Part shown: one piece after another, positions 12,301 to 27,300 of the stretch
Position numbering within the stretch: the stretch's first letter is position 1
Layout of the letters: the number at the start of each line of letters is the position of its first letter
Assembly (NCBI GenBank): GCA_037783415.1
Contig: JAZGTN010000009.1
Coordinates: 4,340,001 to 4,404,000, forward strand
DNA: 64,000 nucleotides
Direction: 5' to 3'
Source: Leptasterias polaris
Lineage: Eukaryota; Echinodermata; Asteroidea; Forcipulatida; Asteriidae
Notes under the pieces: model-generated
The model's database searches: none
What the model saw: the letters and a program-made list of their open reading frames with translations, nothing else
Told to the model about the DNA's origin: nothing
Made by a program: the position numbers and the translations under genes

Positions 12301-15300
12301 TAATATGGTTGGAAAGGTACAAAATATATATGTATATAAATACAATGATTCACACAAACATCCATCAAAATTGTGTAATTTTCCTTTTATTTCGTGAACT
12401 AACAAGGTCCACCATTTTGTAGAACCAATTTTTGGACTGTACAAAATTAAGGACTGTGTTAATGTAGTTCACGAAGTGCAAGGAAAACCATAGGATTTCA
12501 AGAAATATGTATGTGATACATAATAGTCTACTTTAAAACAATCTTGCCAATTATATTCATTTCATAACGAATGTTTATATAGCAAAAAGTGCCAACCTTG
12601 AAGGCAAACTTGAAATCATTACTTACCTTTTTGGATATGTAAATTGGACCAGAGCACAGGTGTTAATGGGTCGAGTCACAAACCAGCTCTCTTACCTTTC
12701 ACTGGGTGCCGTCTATCGAATATCACAGCAATGTTGTACCGTGGTTAGAGCGACCTTAAATTTGTGTTTATTTATTGATTTTTTTTTTTTTTTTTTTTTG
12801 TGTGTTTTTTTTTTGGGGGGGGGGCTGCTGAAAACCATAGAGCTGGCTGCTAAGAGTGCTTGCCAGGCATCAATGGCACAGCCTAATAAAAAGAACAATA
12901 ATGGCTGCAATCTTTCCACTTTATCAAATGGTTGGATATCTGTGGGCAGTGTTGTAACCAAGTCATTTTTTCTCAAGTCAAGTCAAGTCGCAAGTCATCT
13001 TTGGTCAAGTCATGTCAAGTCACAAGTCATTTTTGCTCAAGTCAAGTCAAGTCGCAAGTCAAATTTTCACAAGTCAAGTCAAGTCACAACTCACATAATA
13101 TCCCGATAAGCCCACTCCCATGATGTTGTGACAGACTAAATACAACCACAGGCCTCGAACTTCGTGTTCAAAAGGGCACGGCAATAATTGCCGTGCTTTT
13201 TCTAGAATTTGAAGGGCATCGCAGCAATTTCGAAAGTGTAAAAAGGGCACCATGGCATTTTTGTCGAATATGGGGGGCATCATGGCAAAAACAAAATTTT
13301 ACAAAATTTAACACGACAGGTGAAAAAACTTAGGTTGAAAAAACATTTACACAACCACGGATGTGATCTAAAACAATGCGTCTTCACCACAGCATTTTGA
13401 CTGTGCACAAACACCCCGCAAAAAATTCCCCAAAACAACAAAACAAAACATATTTAAGAAGAAACAAATCTTACGTTTTACATTAAATAATGTTTCTGTT
13501 GATCCAAAATGTCCTAAATGGTGTAATTTTTTGTAAAATAAAGCCTATTAGTTGTGCAGTTTTCCGTAAAAAAGCTAACAATTCCGAGGAACTGTGCTTT
13601 GAAGACCATGCTGTCGACGGCTTTTGTGTGAATATCAGTGGCTCATTGCTCTGTGCACGTTTTTTCGCGCACCAGCGATGGTGATTATTGCAATTCGGGG
13701 GGAAAACCATTTTCCCCGAGCATGCACAGACACGTAAAGGGCTTTTACTCCAATGGTATCGCATCGTTTTGAAACGCCCTCTAGCGTTCAATGTTTCCTA
13801 CCTTTATTGTTGCGCACAAAGGGACGATATAACAAAGACTAGGAGCCACTAAATTGGAAACGATGTGACCGCGTGCGTTGTGCAAACTGTGATCGCAATG
13901 TGGTCCGTGTTTTGCGGAACTTCCGAGTGAATTTTTTCGACATTTTATCCGAACCGTAAAAATGTAAACGTATAACTTGACATTTAATATTCAACAGTGT
14001 TGTAACCAAGTCAAGTCAAGTCACGAGTCATTTTTGTTCAAGTCAAGTCAAGTCGCAAGTCAAGGAAATTGGCGACTCGAGTCTGACTCGAGTCCAAGTC
14101 ACCGACTCGAGTCAACAACTAGTCCTTTTCCCATTACCTACCCTTTGATTCGTGCAATTAGCAACCTGTGTAAAAAGTCTTCTAGACGGATTAAAATTTA
14201 TCCAAAGATTTCTTGCACACTACCGTATCTAACCCAGAGAAAAGATTAACCCAAGTCCATACTAACGCGAAGCAGCGTAGCCCATGTTCACGCTACACAT
14301 TTTTTTATAAAGGTAATCTTTGACCTGTGACCTTTCCCCATAATCCATTGCAAAACGTGCGCTCTGCTGCTGTTGTGTTCACATCATACCCACTGCCTAG
14401 CGCGCTCTGCTGTTGTGTTGACATCATCGTAGTGTTGTAGTTTTCAGCCCGAGCTGCCCTGGTGCTCCGAAGCTTTTTCATACCAAAATCAACCTCTACA
14501 CTAGTAGGTACCCATTTATACCCCTAGGTGAAGAGAAGCAATTGTATAGTAAAGCATATTGCTTAATTTTTTGAAGCACTTATCGAAGTATGACCCTACC
14601 TTAAATGATACGAAGCTCTAGCTGTGCTTTCAGGAAGTAGATTTTGCTATCAGGTAAGGGACACAAGTGTCATGACCCACACTCCGATGACTTAACCACA
14701 ATAAATTTAATTTGATGCTCTAAACCGCTCGGCCATGACACCCTAAGTGTCGATGTCAGTCTGACCGGATTTGAAAGAGCAAGTCATTGTACAGTTTAGG
14801 CAACACAGACAAAACTATCAATGGTGGCGTTAAATTGCTAATGGTGTATTTACCGATGACAATTGGAAACGTCACTTTGGTATGTGTCAAACAACATTCA
14901 CATACTTGTGTAATAAAATAAGGAGGCCAATGACGAGGAAGACTAGGCTAGATTTAAGATGTAGCAGATTTTGTACGCTATGGTATAGTTGTGTATGTGT
15001 GTGGATATGTTTTCACAGCCCATTAAACAAATAAAAAAAATGGGAACTGACACATCCCCTCCCTTAAATATGTGGAATGGCCTAGTCTGGAATATCAAGG
15101 TCGTTCAGCCTTGGAGTTCCTACCTACCTCTTCAGTTCAACTCACTCTGAGCATTGCAACTGGAAAAAAACAACGATGTGCAAAACTTGTGAGTCCTGCA
15201 GGAAGAGAAGGGTATCCAAGTTCATTTTTTTATTTTCTTGTACAGTTTTTGGGATCAACAATAAACAAGATGTGGCAGCTGACTTTTATAGGTAAAATTC

Positions 15301-18300
15301 ACAGTGCACCTGCCCAGAACAATTACGATTTACCTGGATTCCTGCAGCTAATAGGATAATAATAATATAATAATAACACAGTACTTATACATCACACAAA
15401 AGTCTCAATGCGCTTTACAATAAAGGCAATTAAACAAACACACTGGCAATTAACAAGCAGGGAATTTTGTTTTGGTGATTTAAATACAGTGAATTTCTGT
15501 AGTTTAGATGTGATGTGGAAGAGAGTTCCAAAGAGAAGGTGATGAATGCATGAATAACCGGTGTCTGTAAGTTTAATGCGAGTGACAGGTGCAGGGAGGA
15601 GCAATGTTGAGCTAGAACGGCGGGTGCGGGGTGTTGACATATTATACTTGAATGAGTTTCCAATGGTATTGCTGGTGCCGAGTCTTGGATGCATTTGTAT
15701 GTGAGGACTAGAATTTTGAAAATGATGCCCCTTCTGACAGGTAACGGTTCGATGAATCGGAGTTACCAGGGACGATGAGTGTGTAACAAGTCTGGCGGCA
15801 GCATTCTGAATGCATTGTAGTTTGGCAGTTTGTGAATCAGGGATACTTCTGCTTCTGTTCAGTAGGTACTGCACACAAACTCCACTATTTGGATATCAAT
15901 GGTGCAAGCGCCTGGTGTGTTTATAATGTCGGGATACAGTGCAGTAGACTATTACAAAAGTCAAGGCGACAAGAGATGAAACCATTCACCAATGTCTTTG
16001 TCATTAATTTTGTCTAGCGTTCTTTGAGGGTTTTTGTCAGATAATTTGTGTTTATATTTCAGGATGTTTTTTGTATTGTTTCAACAATGGCATGCTTAAC
16101 ATCGACAGCTGTACGTGCTCTTGTCGGGATCCATGGGGAGGAACACGGTGCTTAGGCAAGTTCTTTTCTGTTATAATTTTTATAGAAACGAGTAAAACAA
16201 TTGGTTTTTGTCATGCATGATATAATCCGATGTTTGAAAACGGTGAAAATGTATAATGGGGTCTTTTCACTGTTTTTCAAGACTCCGAAGACCAATTTAG
16301 CTTAAATTTGCACAGGTTTGTTATTTCATGTATATGTTGGGTCACATCAAGTGTTTGAACAGGTATTTGACAATTACCAATGCTGTACATGTTCGTTGAC
16401 ATAATTGAAACAATAAATTTCGGTTTAATATAGTAACACAATTTTTTTTTCATATACTTTTATGGGAAAAAAACCCGACAAATACATTGATTATGGAGAA
16501 AGGCAAAAAGAAAAAAAATAATAATAAATAGATATGTTAAATATAATAAATACAGTTCGGGGCTGTTTCCATAAGCAGAAACTTGTAGAAAACAGCAAAA
16601 ATAAACAAATAAACAACCCAACAAATATACTGTTATTCAAACAAACGTGAAGCATAACAATAGCTACACTGACACATACACATTATTTAGATCAGAGATA
16701 ATGACGCCTTACTACACAATTGACGTTTAAGTCAAGGTAATGACCCACTGTGATCTTTTCTTATGGTCCATACAGCAGGTTCAAATAGCTTTTTGGGGTT
16801 TTCGACCAATTTAAGCATTTTGGACATGAAATGTTATTTACCTTTTATTGTTCAACCAACCTTTGACCTTTCTTTCCGGTTCAAACAGGCAGTTTAACCC
16901 CCCAAAAATGAAATTTTGTGACTTACATGTTATAAAGACATCATCTTTGTTGCGTCTTGCGGCTTATGACTCATAATTGGCATGTTATTCTAAATATTAA
17001 CCCTAATATACCTTTCCTTCAGTTCCAGAATTTCAATTTAAACGTCAAATATGTCACACATGTCATACAGTCCTTGTCTTTGTGTCACATTAGATTTGAT
17101 TTATTTTGTATTTTATTTTTAATTTGTTTAAATATGATCACACTTTGACATTTCCGGCTGGTCTAAACAGGAAGCTCAAATTTTTAATCATATCTACTGA
17201 ACGACATGTCATAAAGTCATAATATTTGTGCTTTCTTGTACCTTATAGTATATGTTAAGTTTATTTAAGGACATTACCTACTATCACCTTCACTTTGGTT
17301 GTAAGAGAAAGTTTTACAAAATACATATTAATATCACCTGAGGAATGCTTCATAAAGTCATAATCTTACACTTTTGGTATGCTATTGAAAAACATTGCCC
17401 ACTTTGACCTTTTCTTACGGTCTATACAGCAAGTTCAAAACGGTTAAGAATTTTTTTGGACATGGTGAAGTTTTTTATTTGTTTGTTCCATCAATCGAAA
17501 CCCCTCCTTGTTTGTTTTTTGCGAATACTTAATTTCAAGTGTTTTTAATATTGTTCTCAGTTTAGATGCAAAGTCTTTTAGACGCACACAACAAGCAAAT
17601 TCACAAGCTGACAGTGGCAAAAATTGATTAACTTAATATTTTGACTCAGTTCCCCAGGAGGTTACAGGCTATCTTTAACACTTCGGTTGAAATATCTTTT
17701 ACTAAAGTAAAGGAACCTCTCAACCACATTCTATATCATGAAGACAAAGTTTGAAGTTCAACTTCAATTGGTTGGATTGCTTTTGGGTTTGAAAGAGATA
17801 GTACATAATAAACATATGTATTGATGTCATCACGCAGCCATCTTACATTTAAATGTAAAACAGCGATGATACAATGTGAACGAGCAGCTACATGTACGTA
17901 TGCCCGGCCGGCGCACAGGATTGGCCAATGAGCAACCTTCTTCTAGTATTTAACTGAAGGATTCCTACTGATTTGACGCCATGAGCTTATTGGGTCTATT
18001 TCTTTCCAGGTCTCCCTTTTTAGCCATTGGTAAACAGAATAAGAAGCAAATTATGATTGCTTGTCTTGCTCTAGGAAACAAGTGCCGTGTTTGACCAATC
18101 TTCTGACGGGTCAGCCACTGGAACTTAGGCCTTTGTTCTGTGGGCCAGACTAATCAGCCATAGCACTCCTCGAATGTAGTTTTATTATCTCTTTGTTTCC
18201 TGACCACAGAATATCAAGACAGAGATCCTCCAATTGTGTTTTGCCCTCCTGAGCTGAGAGAATGTACAGAAACATCCTCAGCTAGAGTTTACTGGTCAAC

Positions 18301-21300
18301 ATTTGCCTTTGATTTTGCTGATTATTTCTTCACGCACAATGGTTTTCCGTCCGTAACGTGTAGACGCGATGCAGACAACACTGCAGTGACGTCTGGTTCT
18401 GTTTTCCAAACGGGCAACACCTATGTGAGGTGTACAGCAAGTGATAGAAGTGGAAACGAAGGAAGCTGTGGTTTTACTGTTACGTTGCTAGGTAAGTCTC
18501 AAGAATGCTACACATCGTAATGCACCCCTTCACTTGCAAGTATGATAAATGTTGACATTTTAATAAGTAGTAACCATTGTAGTAAAATCACCCCATATGC
18601 TCCTTATTGGCAGAGCAAAAGTGGTGTATATTGATCCCATTTACCACCCCCCCCCCCCCATTCCCAGTTTACCTCCACCTTATTATTACAGTTTTAGGTA
18701 TTTGAACATTTAAGTTATGTGCTTGGCACATTAAAACATAATGTTAGATATTTAAGTGTATACGTTTCTGTTATTTTAAAAAGCACTTTGAGGTCTTGCA
18801 TTATGAGCTAAATATACATGAGTTAGGCCTATTGTTGCCGCCATTATAATTGTATTGCTGTCAATAAATACTTGTATTATCTTTTGTTTTATAACATGTC
18901 TAAGGGATAAAGTTCTTTCCATATTACCATTTATATGGTTTTAGTTTTATTAATTTGTTTCCCAAGTCTTCTGGGTAATGTTCATTGTTCATTTGAATTG
19001 CCACCCACCCCCTCCTTAGACAACAAGAAGAACACCCACATTTGCCAATATGATTACAATATATACTGCATTTTTGATTTAGTTATTTCATGTCAGGAAT
19101 ATTTTTTGGAAAACCCATGGAAGCATTTTGTTTGATTCTCTTAATAAAATGTGCAATGATACATTTTTACGTCAGGTAGTTGAACATGTTAAATAACAAC
19201 AGTGTATATATTGAAATTTGTTTGCTTTGCCAGTTGTCAATTTAGTTCCATACGGACCTGATGCCGGAGACGGGAGGCTGTCGGACAGATATGGACGGGT
19301 ACGTCCAAACTTTGTTTTGGTTTGAACCTTTGTTTTAATATATTGCATGCTTCTCTTTCTAATTGTCAAATATGTTCAAGGATATTAAGATATAATGATA
19401 TTTTTATGATATTTTTAGTTGGGATATATTGACACCTTGGGTACTACAACATTGATTGATTATTGTCAAATACAACTTTGGAGAGTTCAACTTTGCTTTT
19501 AACAGAGATGAGCAATTTTAGATGTTCATCTTCACGCTGGTTTACAGAATTTCATTAACATGTTCCAAGCATGTGGATGCATTACTAGGAACACTTTGAC
19601 AATGAATGAAACTCTATACAGTGACTAAGAGCAAATTAACTGTTACCAAATCAATAATAACTCTCAAAAACATGAACTTAAATCAAGAACATGAAAACAA
19701 CAAAGGAAGCTAAGAAGGATGTTAACTGAACCTTATGAAACAACCAGCCTCTCAATAAGATATGATAGTTTATATAATATTCCATAGGAAAGTCTATCTA
19801 GGTCAACTTGTCTTTTACTATAGTATTCTCAACCAAAACCAGCAAAGAAATGTGTGGGCAATATAAACGTGTTTCTATATAAACAATCTTAGCAAGATAC
19901 AACGATAATGACAATCTATGAGCGGATCTATATCGACTAAAGTTATGATCCATGACTCTAAAAAAATAAACGAAAGGTTAATTCAACAATATGACTAAAT
20001 ACCAAAACAATCAAAACAAGGAATCTCTCTTAAAGTTGGCTTAAAATGAATCAGCCTCTTGTAAATAAATTCATGATGGGAAACCACTTATTGTCATTCA
20101 AAACTCTTCAGATTAAAAATTAAACTCATCTTAAACTGTTAACCCTAAAAACCTTCTCAACCATTCTTTTCCTCAAATATCAAGGTAAAATATGTTTAAC
20201 CTGATTATCATCAAGATAACTGGAGAAGAACTTGGTTCCTGAACTCAAGATCAAATTAAATCTTGATTAGTTGTGAAAACTATTAATATGACAAATTCAA
20301 CATTTTCACTCGATCCATTCACTGGGAAAGCAAATGTTATAATCACTATAAATTATTATTTTTTTTTTTTTTTTATGAGATGTCGCCCAACTCACAAGGC
20401 CACGGACGGCCACTCAAGGTGAGGGCTACACATAACTGATTTGGGCCATCGACCCAAATCAATTGACACCAGGGGCACGTTGCCTCCTACTCCTGGGGCT
20501 GAAACAGGGTTACCCCCTTCACAGTCAACATTGAATAACCCCCAAATACTACTTGGGACCCTAAGAAAGATGGAATATTATCATAAAAGTATTATGATAT
20601 ATCCTTTTTAAATAAAAAATTTGTTTGTTCTCATCACATCAACAGTGGCGATTCTAACTGTATGCCTTAACAGTAGGACAGCTCAAGTCAGTATGCCTAG
20701 CTGATTGCCAAAAGACCCAAATTAAACACAAAGTCCTCCATCTTTCTCATAAACACCCACGACCCACATCCGGCTTCATTTGGGGGAAAGAAACTTCAAG
20801 AACAAGCTAAAACAAGGAAATATTAGATGACCCTTTTTATTCCTGCTGAGGGAGAAGGCATTAGTCATAAGGACCCAACACTGTCTTGATGATTGGAATT
20901 AGACTTGCTCAATTTTGTTTCGGGGGTGACACAATTTAAGCATTGCCTCTTATGTCTGTTTTTCGTTATTTTTGGTTTCAGTATTACTACTATTACAACA
21001 GGCGGGATTTCATTTCATATACCATTTATCCACCTGACTACTTTCCATTCGGCAACAGCCTCTTCAGACAATTATATGTAAGTAAGCTATTCGATTATTT
21101 TTTTTTTTTTTTTTTCTTTTTTCTTTTTGTTATCTTTTTCTTTTTTTATGTTTTTCACTTTAATATATTTCTTGGCAAAATTTTACTTTCCCACAGTCAG
21201 AAATGAACTTAATTTAAATCAGGGGCAGGTCCAAGTGCCGCAAGTATCAACACGTTCATTTTGCTCGGGATGTTTGTGCGATCAAGTAACTCTTGTTGCG

Positions 21301-24300
21301 ATATCAACGACTGCGTTAACAAAAGGAATGTTTTAACCTTTCCTTATTTTATTAAATATTTGTTTCACACGTGAGTAATTAAGATTTAAATTTATGTGTG
21401 TTTTTTTCTTCCTATTTATTTTAGTTTATTTATTGTGGTTTATAGTTCACAGACAATGGTGTGATTATTCTCTCCAATGCGCGAAGATTATATCGGAGGG
21501 GATTTTCTAATGTTTATAGCGCATTCTACGGAAACGACATGATCATTGCTCCCTTTTGGGCTGACGTGAATCCGTCATCATTTCAGGATTCATTGAGCGA
21601 CGTATTCTACCAGGTAAGAAAACAGCTTTTCAACTTCCGAAGATTGTGATTGCTGATTATTTATTTTGGCAAGATATAAGCAAATAAATATTTTTATCAA
21701 CAATTACACATAAATAACAAAAATCCGCCCTTTATAGAAATCTATTTAAAACTGCTATCTGATTTTAAAGAAATCCCCTCCCCCTTAAACTTTACCAAAT
21801 AATTATAAAATATAACACTCTTTATTATTATTTTTTTTATACAAATTTGGCCTTCTGAACTTTCAGGTTAGCCAGAAAAAAAGAAGAAAACAAAAATAAT
21901 AATAAACAATTGAAATTCATATTCCATAATCTCTTCTTTTACCCCAAGATTATTATGTTTAATTAATTTGGTCCTGAGCTTTGCCAATAAATCGTGTGCC
22001 CTTGACACTATTGCTACATGGCTTTTGAAAGAACATTGTAAACATTGTTTTGTCCAATCTTTCTTCAATCGTTGTGGAAGATTTTAACAATCTTCATCCT
22101 GTCATAGGGAATATGTTAGTTTATCTCTATTTTGTAAAATGTAAGACCCACTTCTATCCACGTTAATTTCCATCATTTACGCTTTTTTAATTTTAATTCC
22201 TTTTTCATGTTATGCTATTCACACAACCCCAAAGGCCCATAACTCTGGTCCCAGGTCAAATGATGGTTGAGGTATTTGGGACAATTGTAAAGAAAACCGA
22301 TAACAGGGAAAAGTGATGTACACCCTGTGTTTTCTCAGGGGAGGGTTTTGAACGGGAAATCCCCACCACCCATTTTACACTTCCCATATTGTTGTTTTCA
22401 GGTGTATGATAAAAACAACCGATATGATAACACCATGTTATCTCAGATCAGCAACGTAGTGTCGACACACCCTGAATATAGATCGCGGTACAGAAATTTT
22501 GAAGCTGAGTGGAGTGTCGTTATTACGTGGAGTAACGTCCAAGCATTCTCTGGAGATTCTGTAAGAACATGCACTGTAACTTACTGTTGAACTGGGAAAG
22601 CATCGAGCCATTTCTAGAATTTTAAACAATAGGCCCTTTCCTCAAGAAATATTGCCAAGTTCTTTGCAGCTTTCCACTTGATTGCTAAGCCACGACAGGC
22701 TGGTGTCACACAAATTTACATTGTTTTGTTACCAATTGCCTTTAGCAGACAATTAGGCAACTATCTGCACTATGCAAAAGAAACATTTCGGCAATGCAAG
22801 AAACAATTTTCCTTTCAAGAAAATTATAATAAACTTCAAACGTGAGTGGATTTTCTCCCAAGAGATAAACCATACATTGGAAACCATTTTTCAAGATGCT
22901 GTCATTTTCATATCATTTAGAAGTTGCCAAGATGTCGTCATCAACAATTTGACATCCTATATACTTTAATTTATCCCGAAAAAATATTATTATTATTATG
23001 TTTTTATATTTTTTTCACATAGGACCAAAGCAAGTTAGAGACACTTTCAAACCTCCATAGCCAATGTAACAGCTTGCATCATGTTACTGTTCTTTTTCCA
23101 GGGGGTCAACACATTCCAGGCTGTGCTTGTGACTGATTACGTTCGCGGTTTCGTTATCTTCAACTACCACCCTTGCAACATGAACTGGAACCGATATCTG
23201 TTATTCAGCCCCATTGTTATTCAAGGAATTTACTTTGGACAGTCGATCGATCCAGTTTATTTACCTGTGTCATACAATCAGCAATACACACCTGGTAGTC
23301 TGATAGGGAATTCGGGACTCCAAGGACGATGGGTGTATAAGGTTGATACGCTCCCTGATAACTTCAAGAACCCAAGGTTGGAGTGCAGGCGCTGGGAGGC
23401 TTTGGAGAGACAAAAGCAACAATCATTTTTCCACTCTTTAGTTTATGTGTTTACAGCTCACACTTGCCCATGTAATCTGGGCATGGCAATTTTGGACCGG
23501 AATTTTATCTTTATCAACACAGATCATGTTCTCCCTACATACTCGACTGTGCATCGGTACTGTAAGTTTGTTTTGCAAATAATGTTATTATTGTTACTAA
23601 TAGAGAGGGATCCGTATGGCTTAATGTGTCTTCCGAAGGACAAAGCAATGCCGGTAAAATATCTTGCTCATGAACATCAGTGCCGCAACCAAGACTCAAA
23701 CCAACCCTCTGCTGATAGGAAACAACCGAGCTTGAGTCCGCTGCTCTTAACTGCTTGTCCACGATATAGTTCATATTTTTTAGTTTACTACCCAAGGGGC
23801 CATGCCACAATGGGCAATTTGTATTACGAGGACTTACAGACATCATTAGAAAAAGAATACCTGTGCTAATAAACCACCAATCTTGACATGGTTTTTGACA
23901 ATCTGGTTGAACCACCAATCGTGACACAGTTGTCGACAATCTGGTTGAAAACATTTTTGTGACACTGTTTTTAACAATCTCTTCAGACCGTGCCAAACTA
24001 TTGGGGCTATACAAATGTCAGTAAAGAACGAATTGTGGGGCCAACTACCACATTTTGGTGAAAGAAATCTTGTAATATGAAGAGAACTGCAATCGCTATT
24101 TTATGAAATAGTTCTATACAGTTGCCAATTATCACTATTATTAAATTGAATAGAATGACAGTTAATTGTTAAATAAACAAATAAACAATTGAGTAACTAG
24201 GCAGTTCTGATCTATTTCAACATGACCATGATTCTAGATGTTATAATCAGTGTTAATAGAAGAAACTCATAGTTTTGTTTATTCACACATGTTTTTGTTG

Positions 24301-27300
24301 ATTCAATTGAAAATAACGTTACACTATTTAAATTTTCTTTTTAGACTCTGTTTGTTTTGTGCGAAGATTGCTGTTCCCTAGTCTGCCAGGTGTCCATTGC
24401 TGCTACAGTATATTCTCAGGAAGTCTTCAGTTCGGTGTGAGAAGTGCAGCTATTGCTACAGTGTTTGAGTCCTATCCACTCAGTCCGCTGTTTTATAGCA
24501 ATGGCCTTTACCGATCGCGGTATAGTAAGTATAGTGAATATTCCACATTTGCTCACACATTTGGACATTTCAAGTCACATGTGATTTTGACTGTAAAAGT
24601 TTGGTTTTTGTTAGTTTGAGATATCATCAGTATTTGCCGCCAATGTTGAGGTCAAACAACGGAAATTTACACGCATGTCTGGGCCGCGCCACATATCTTG
24701 GCCAATGAAAGGTCTTCACTGACCTCAGTCATGACGCTAAAGCTTGTGACATCATATTATGCAAGGGGTTTATTGATGGATTAAGTCTAACTATGATAAT
24801 TATTGGCATGTGACCTTAAAGGATTGAGAATGAGGAGACTTCAATGAGCTTTAAGTTCAAATGTTTAATCAGCAATGATGGAAAGACTATCGCCCTCTGT
24901 TGGTGGGCGGAGATGTGACATAAATCTCAAAATAAAAACAACAAAACAAACCATTTGCTTTATGGTAGGACTACTGGTGTAGACCTCATTGTAATATTGC
25001 TCATGGGTCTACTGTATACTAAAATTCACAATTGTAACACTTGAGACGTATCTTTGGTCAAGATGCTTTGCCTTCCAGCGTCTCAACATTTTGCTGTAAT
25101 TACTGCATGACCTTTTTAAGAATTGTTCATGCACTTAAACACCAGTGTGGTGTAGTTAGTTAGTAGTCGTTAACAAAAACAAAAGTTTGCCCCTGGAAAT
25201 ACAACCAGCGGAATATACGGTCCGCCATTTTGTGGAGTTAAATCAGAAGGCACAGTGCCCTTTAAATAAATGCTTCTCATCAGCTGGGAGTAAATGGCCA
25301 CCGGCTAGATAGAGACTGTTGATGTATAACATTGAAGCAACCTGTTTACCAAGTCTGCAGTTGAGGTAGTAAGTTTCCGCACTTCATACGAGGGCTCCGA
25401 AAAACAGCAGTGATGATTCTGTAAGGTGCTTGCGAGGCCTACTTGGCTTGAAAAATGAGTATACTCAAATATTATTGTTGTTACAGTTTTTAGTAGAAAA
25501 TGTGGACTTCTAGATTGTAAAACATCTATTTCGTTACAAGCATTAATTGCCTTTAACATTTTAAACAGATGCTGACATTCTTCCACGTTACTACTGCTGT
25601 GAGGCCTCAACGCTTTGCTACTTGTACACAAGGCACAGGCCATTAATGGGGTGCTGGAATTACAGACCGCCATTTTGGGGTGAGTAACTTCACATTTCAC
25701 AAGAGTATGAAGTGCAGTGTTTGTATTTTGTTAGATGGCTTTATTTAATAGTCTTTATTATTGATATTTGCCCCAAATAAGGCTAACGGTCACTCTTGGA
25801 TAAGGGGCTACAAGAAGAAAAATATTAAAGATGAAAACAACTCAGGAGAGCTGAAGTTAGGAATTGATATTCCTCTTAAAACAGTATAGATTGTAGGATG
25901 GAGGAGAAACGTTCACCCGGCAAGGATTTCCAAAGAGATGCAGTCTTTGGCATAAAGCTGTTAGTAGGAATGCCTCTTTGTTTTACATACCAGCAAAGCA
26001 AGAGTGTATGGGCGAGAAGAAGCAGCAAGCCTGGTTTCACGCTCAAACATTCTTGCAGGAGGATCTAGTTCGGACACACTGGTGGAACATGTACCATGAA
26101 AATATTCGTAGAAAAGACAGAGGTTGGCTACAGGCCTATGTTGGGAAAGAGGATGTAATGTTGATCCCAAACTTTCACCAACAAGATTAACAATACGCTT
26201 CTACACTCTATCTAGCAAATATAACTGACAGGCAGAAGTTCCGGCCCAAATGTAAAAAGAGTAGGCTACTTCATTAGGGGTCGTATAGTTGTCTTATACA
26301 AACATATAGAAAGTATCATCGGGAGATAATAACTTTCGATCTCGATAAAGATGACCAACTTCGCATGGCAGCACTTTTTGCAATGCCTGAGAAACCTCTT
26401 CCAACTGTCATTTAGTGGAGATGTCCAAGAAGGTGAAAACCTGAAACCTCAGGCTGGGTCAATGGTCCCTTATGAATGGATGGAAATGGTAATGTATCAC
26501 TTCTAGAGCAAGACAGAGACTGGAATTGTTTGTTTGTTTGTTTTATTTATTAGTTTTTTGTTTTTTGTTTGGGGTTGTTGGGGGGGGGGGGGTTGTTCAG
26601 TGGATTGGGGGTAGGTTAAATATTACTAGCCAAGAACTATTACAGAGCTCCTTTGATGGCCTACCATTTATCCAAATTAATTTCTTGTGAATAACTTAGG
26701 GTTACCTGCATGTGACCTGTAGGTAAATTCTGCCTGCTAGGATGAGGGCCAAAATCTCCTTCAAGCTGTTTAACAGAGCATGGTGCTTTCGGTTTAGCAA
26801 CAATCGGAAGGGAAATAAGTCACATTTAAAATATATAGCATGGTACTTTGGCTTGTGACCTGTTTTTTTCCTAAACAATCTGTCATGGTTTATGAAAGTA
26901 TGCTCATCATGGAGGCTCTACATCAAGGTGCCTCAGGGCGACATGTGTTAGCTGCTGAAACTATACAGGGAGAATGATTGACACCCCTTTTGTTTGTGGC
27001 CTTTTTTTTAGCTTAATTCCCTACAAATGTAATACATTATTTTCACTCCCCTTCAGTTTGTTATACATTCTACTTTCAACACTGCAGGTGGAATAAAAGG
27101 TCAAAAGTGTTATTAAACAGTTTAGGAAAAAAACGTAATGCTCAACTCTTTGTTGATCAATAAAACTGCGATGACAAGACCTTTAATTATTGTTGTCTAT
27201 ATTTAGCCTTTGTGAACCGTGATCCACATGTCACCACACTGGATGGAGTGGAGTATACTTTCAACGGTTTTGGCGAATACACAATGATTCTTATTCAGGA

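Larger units (their letters stand above)
12208..16062. other. 3.9 kb intron between exons 20 and 21
   Basis: No exon of the gene recognised inside. Holds the foldback at 12379, a poly-T/poly-G run at 12780-12825, AAGTC minisatellites, a minus-strand tRNA-headed SINE (14636-14760) and a LINE 3' fragment (15354-15874). Confidence 0.7.

Noticed and set aside
12660..13109. 149-codon open frame
   Set aside because: It spans poly-T, poly-G and AAGTC minisatellite sequence; low complexity only.
23562..23869. Continuation of the NIDO/AMOP exon past 23561
   Set aside because: It enters a SINE, while a strong GTAAGT donor at 23562 joins to an exon that completes the AMOP domain.
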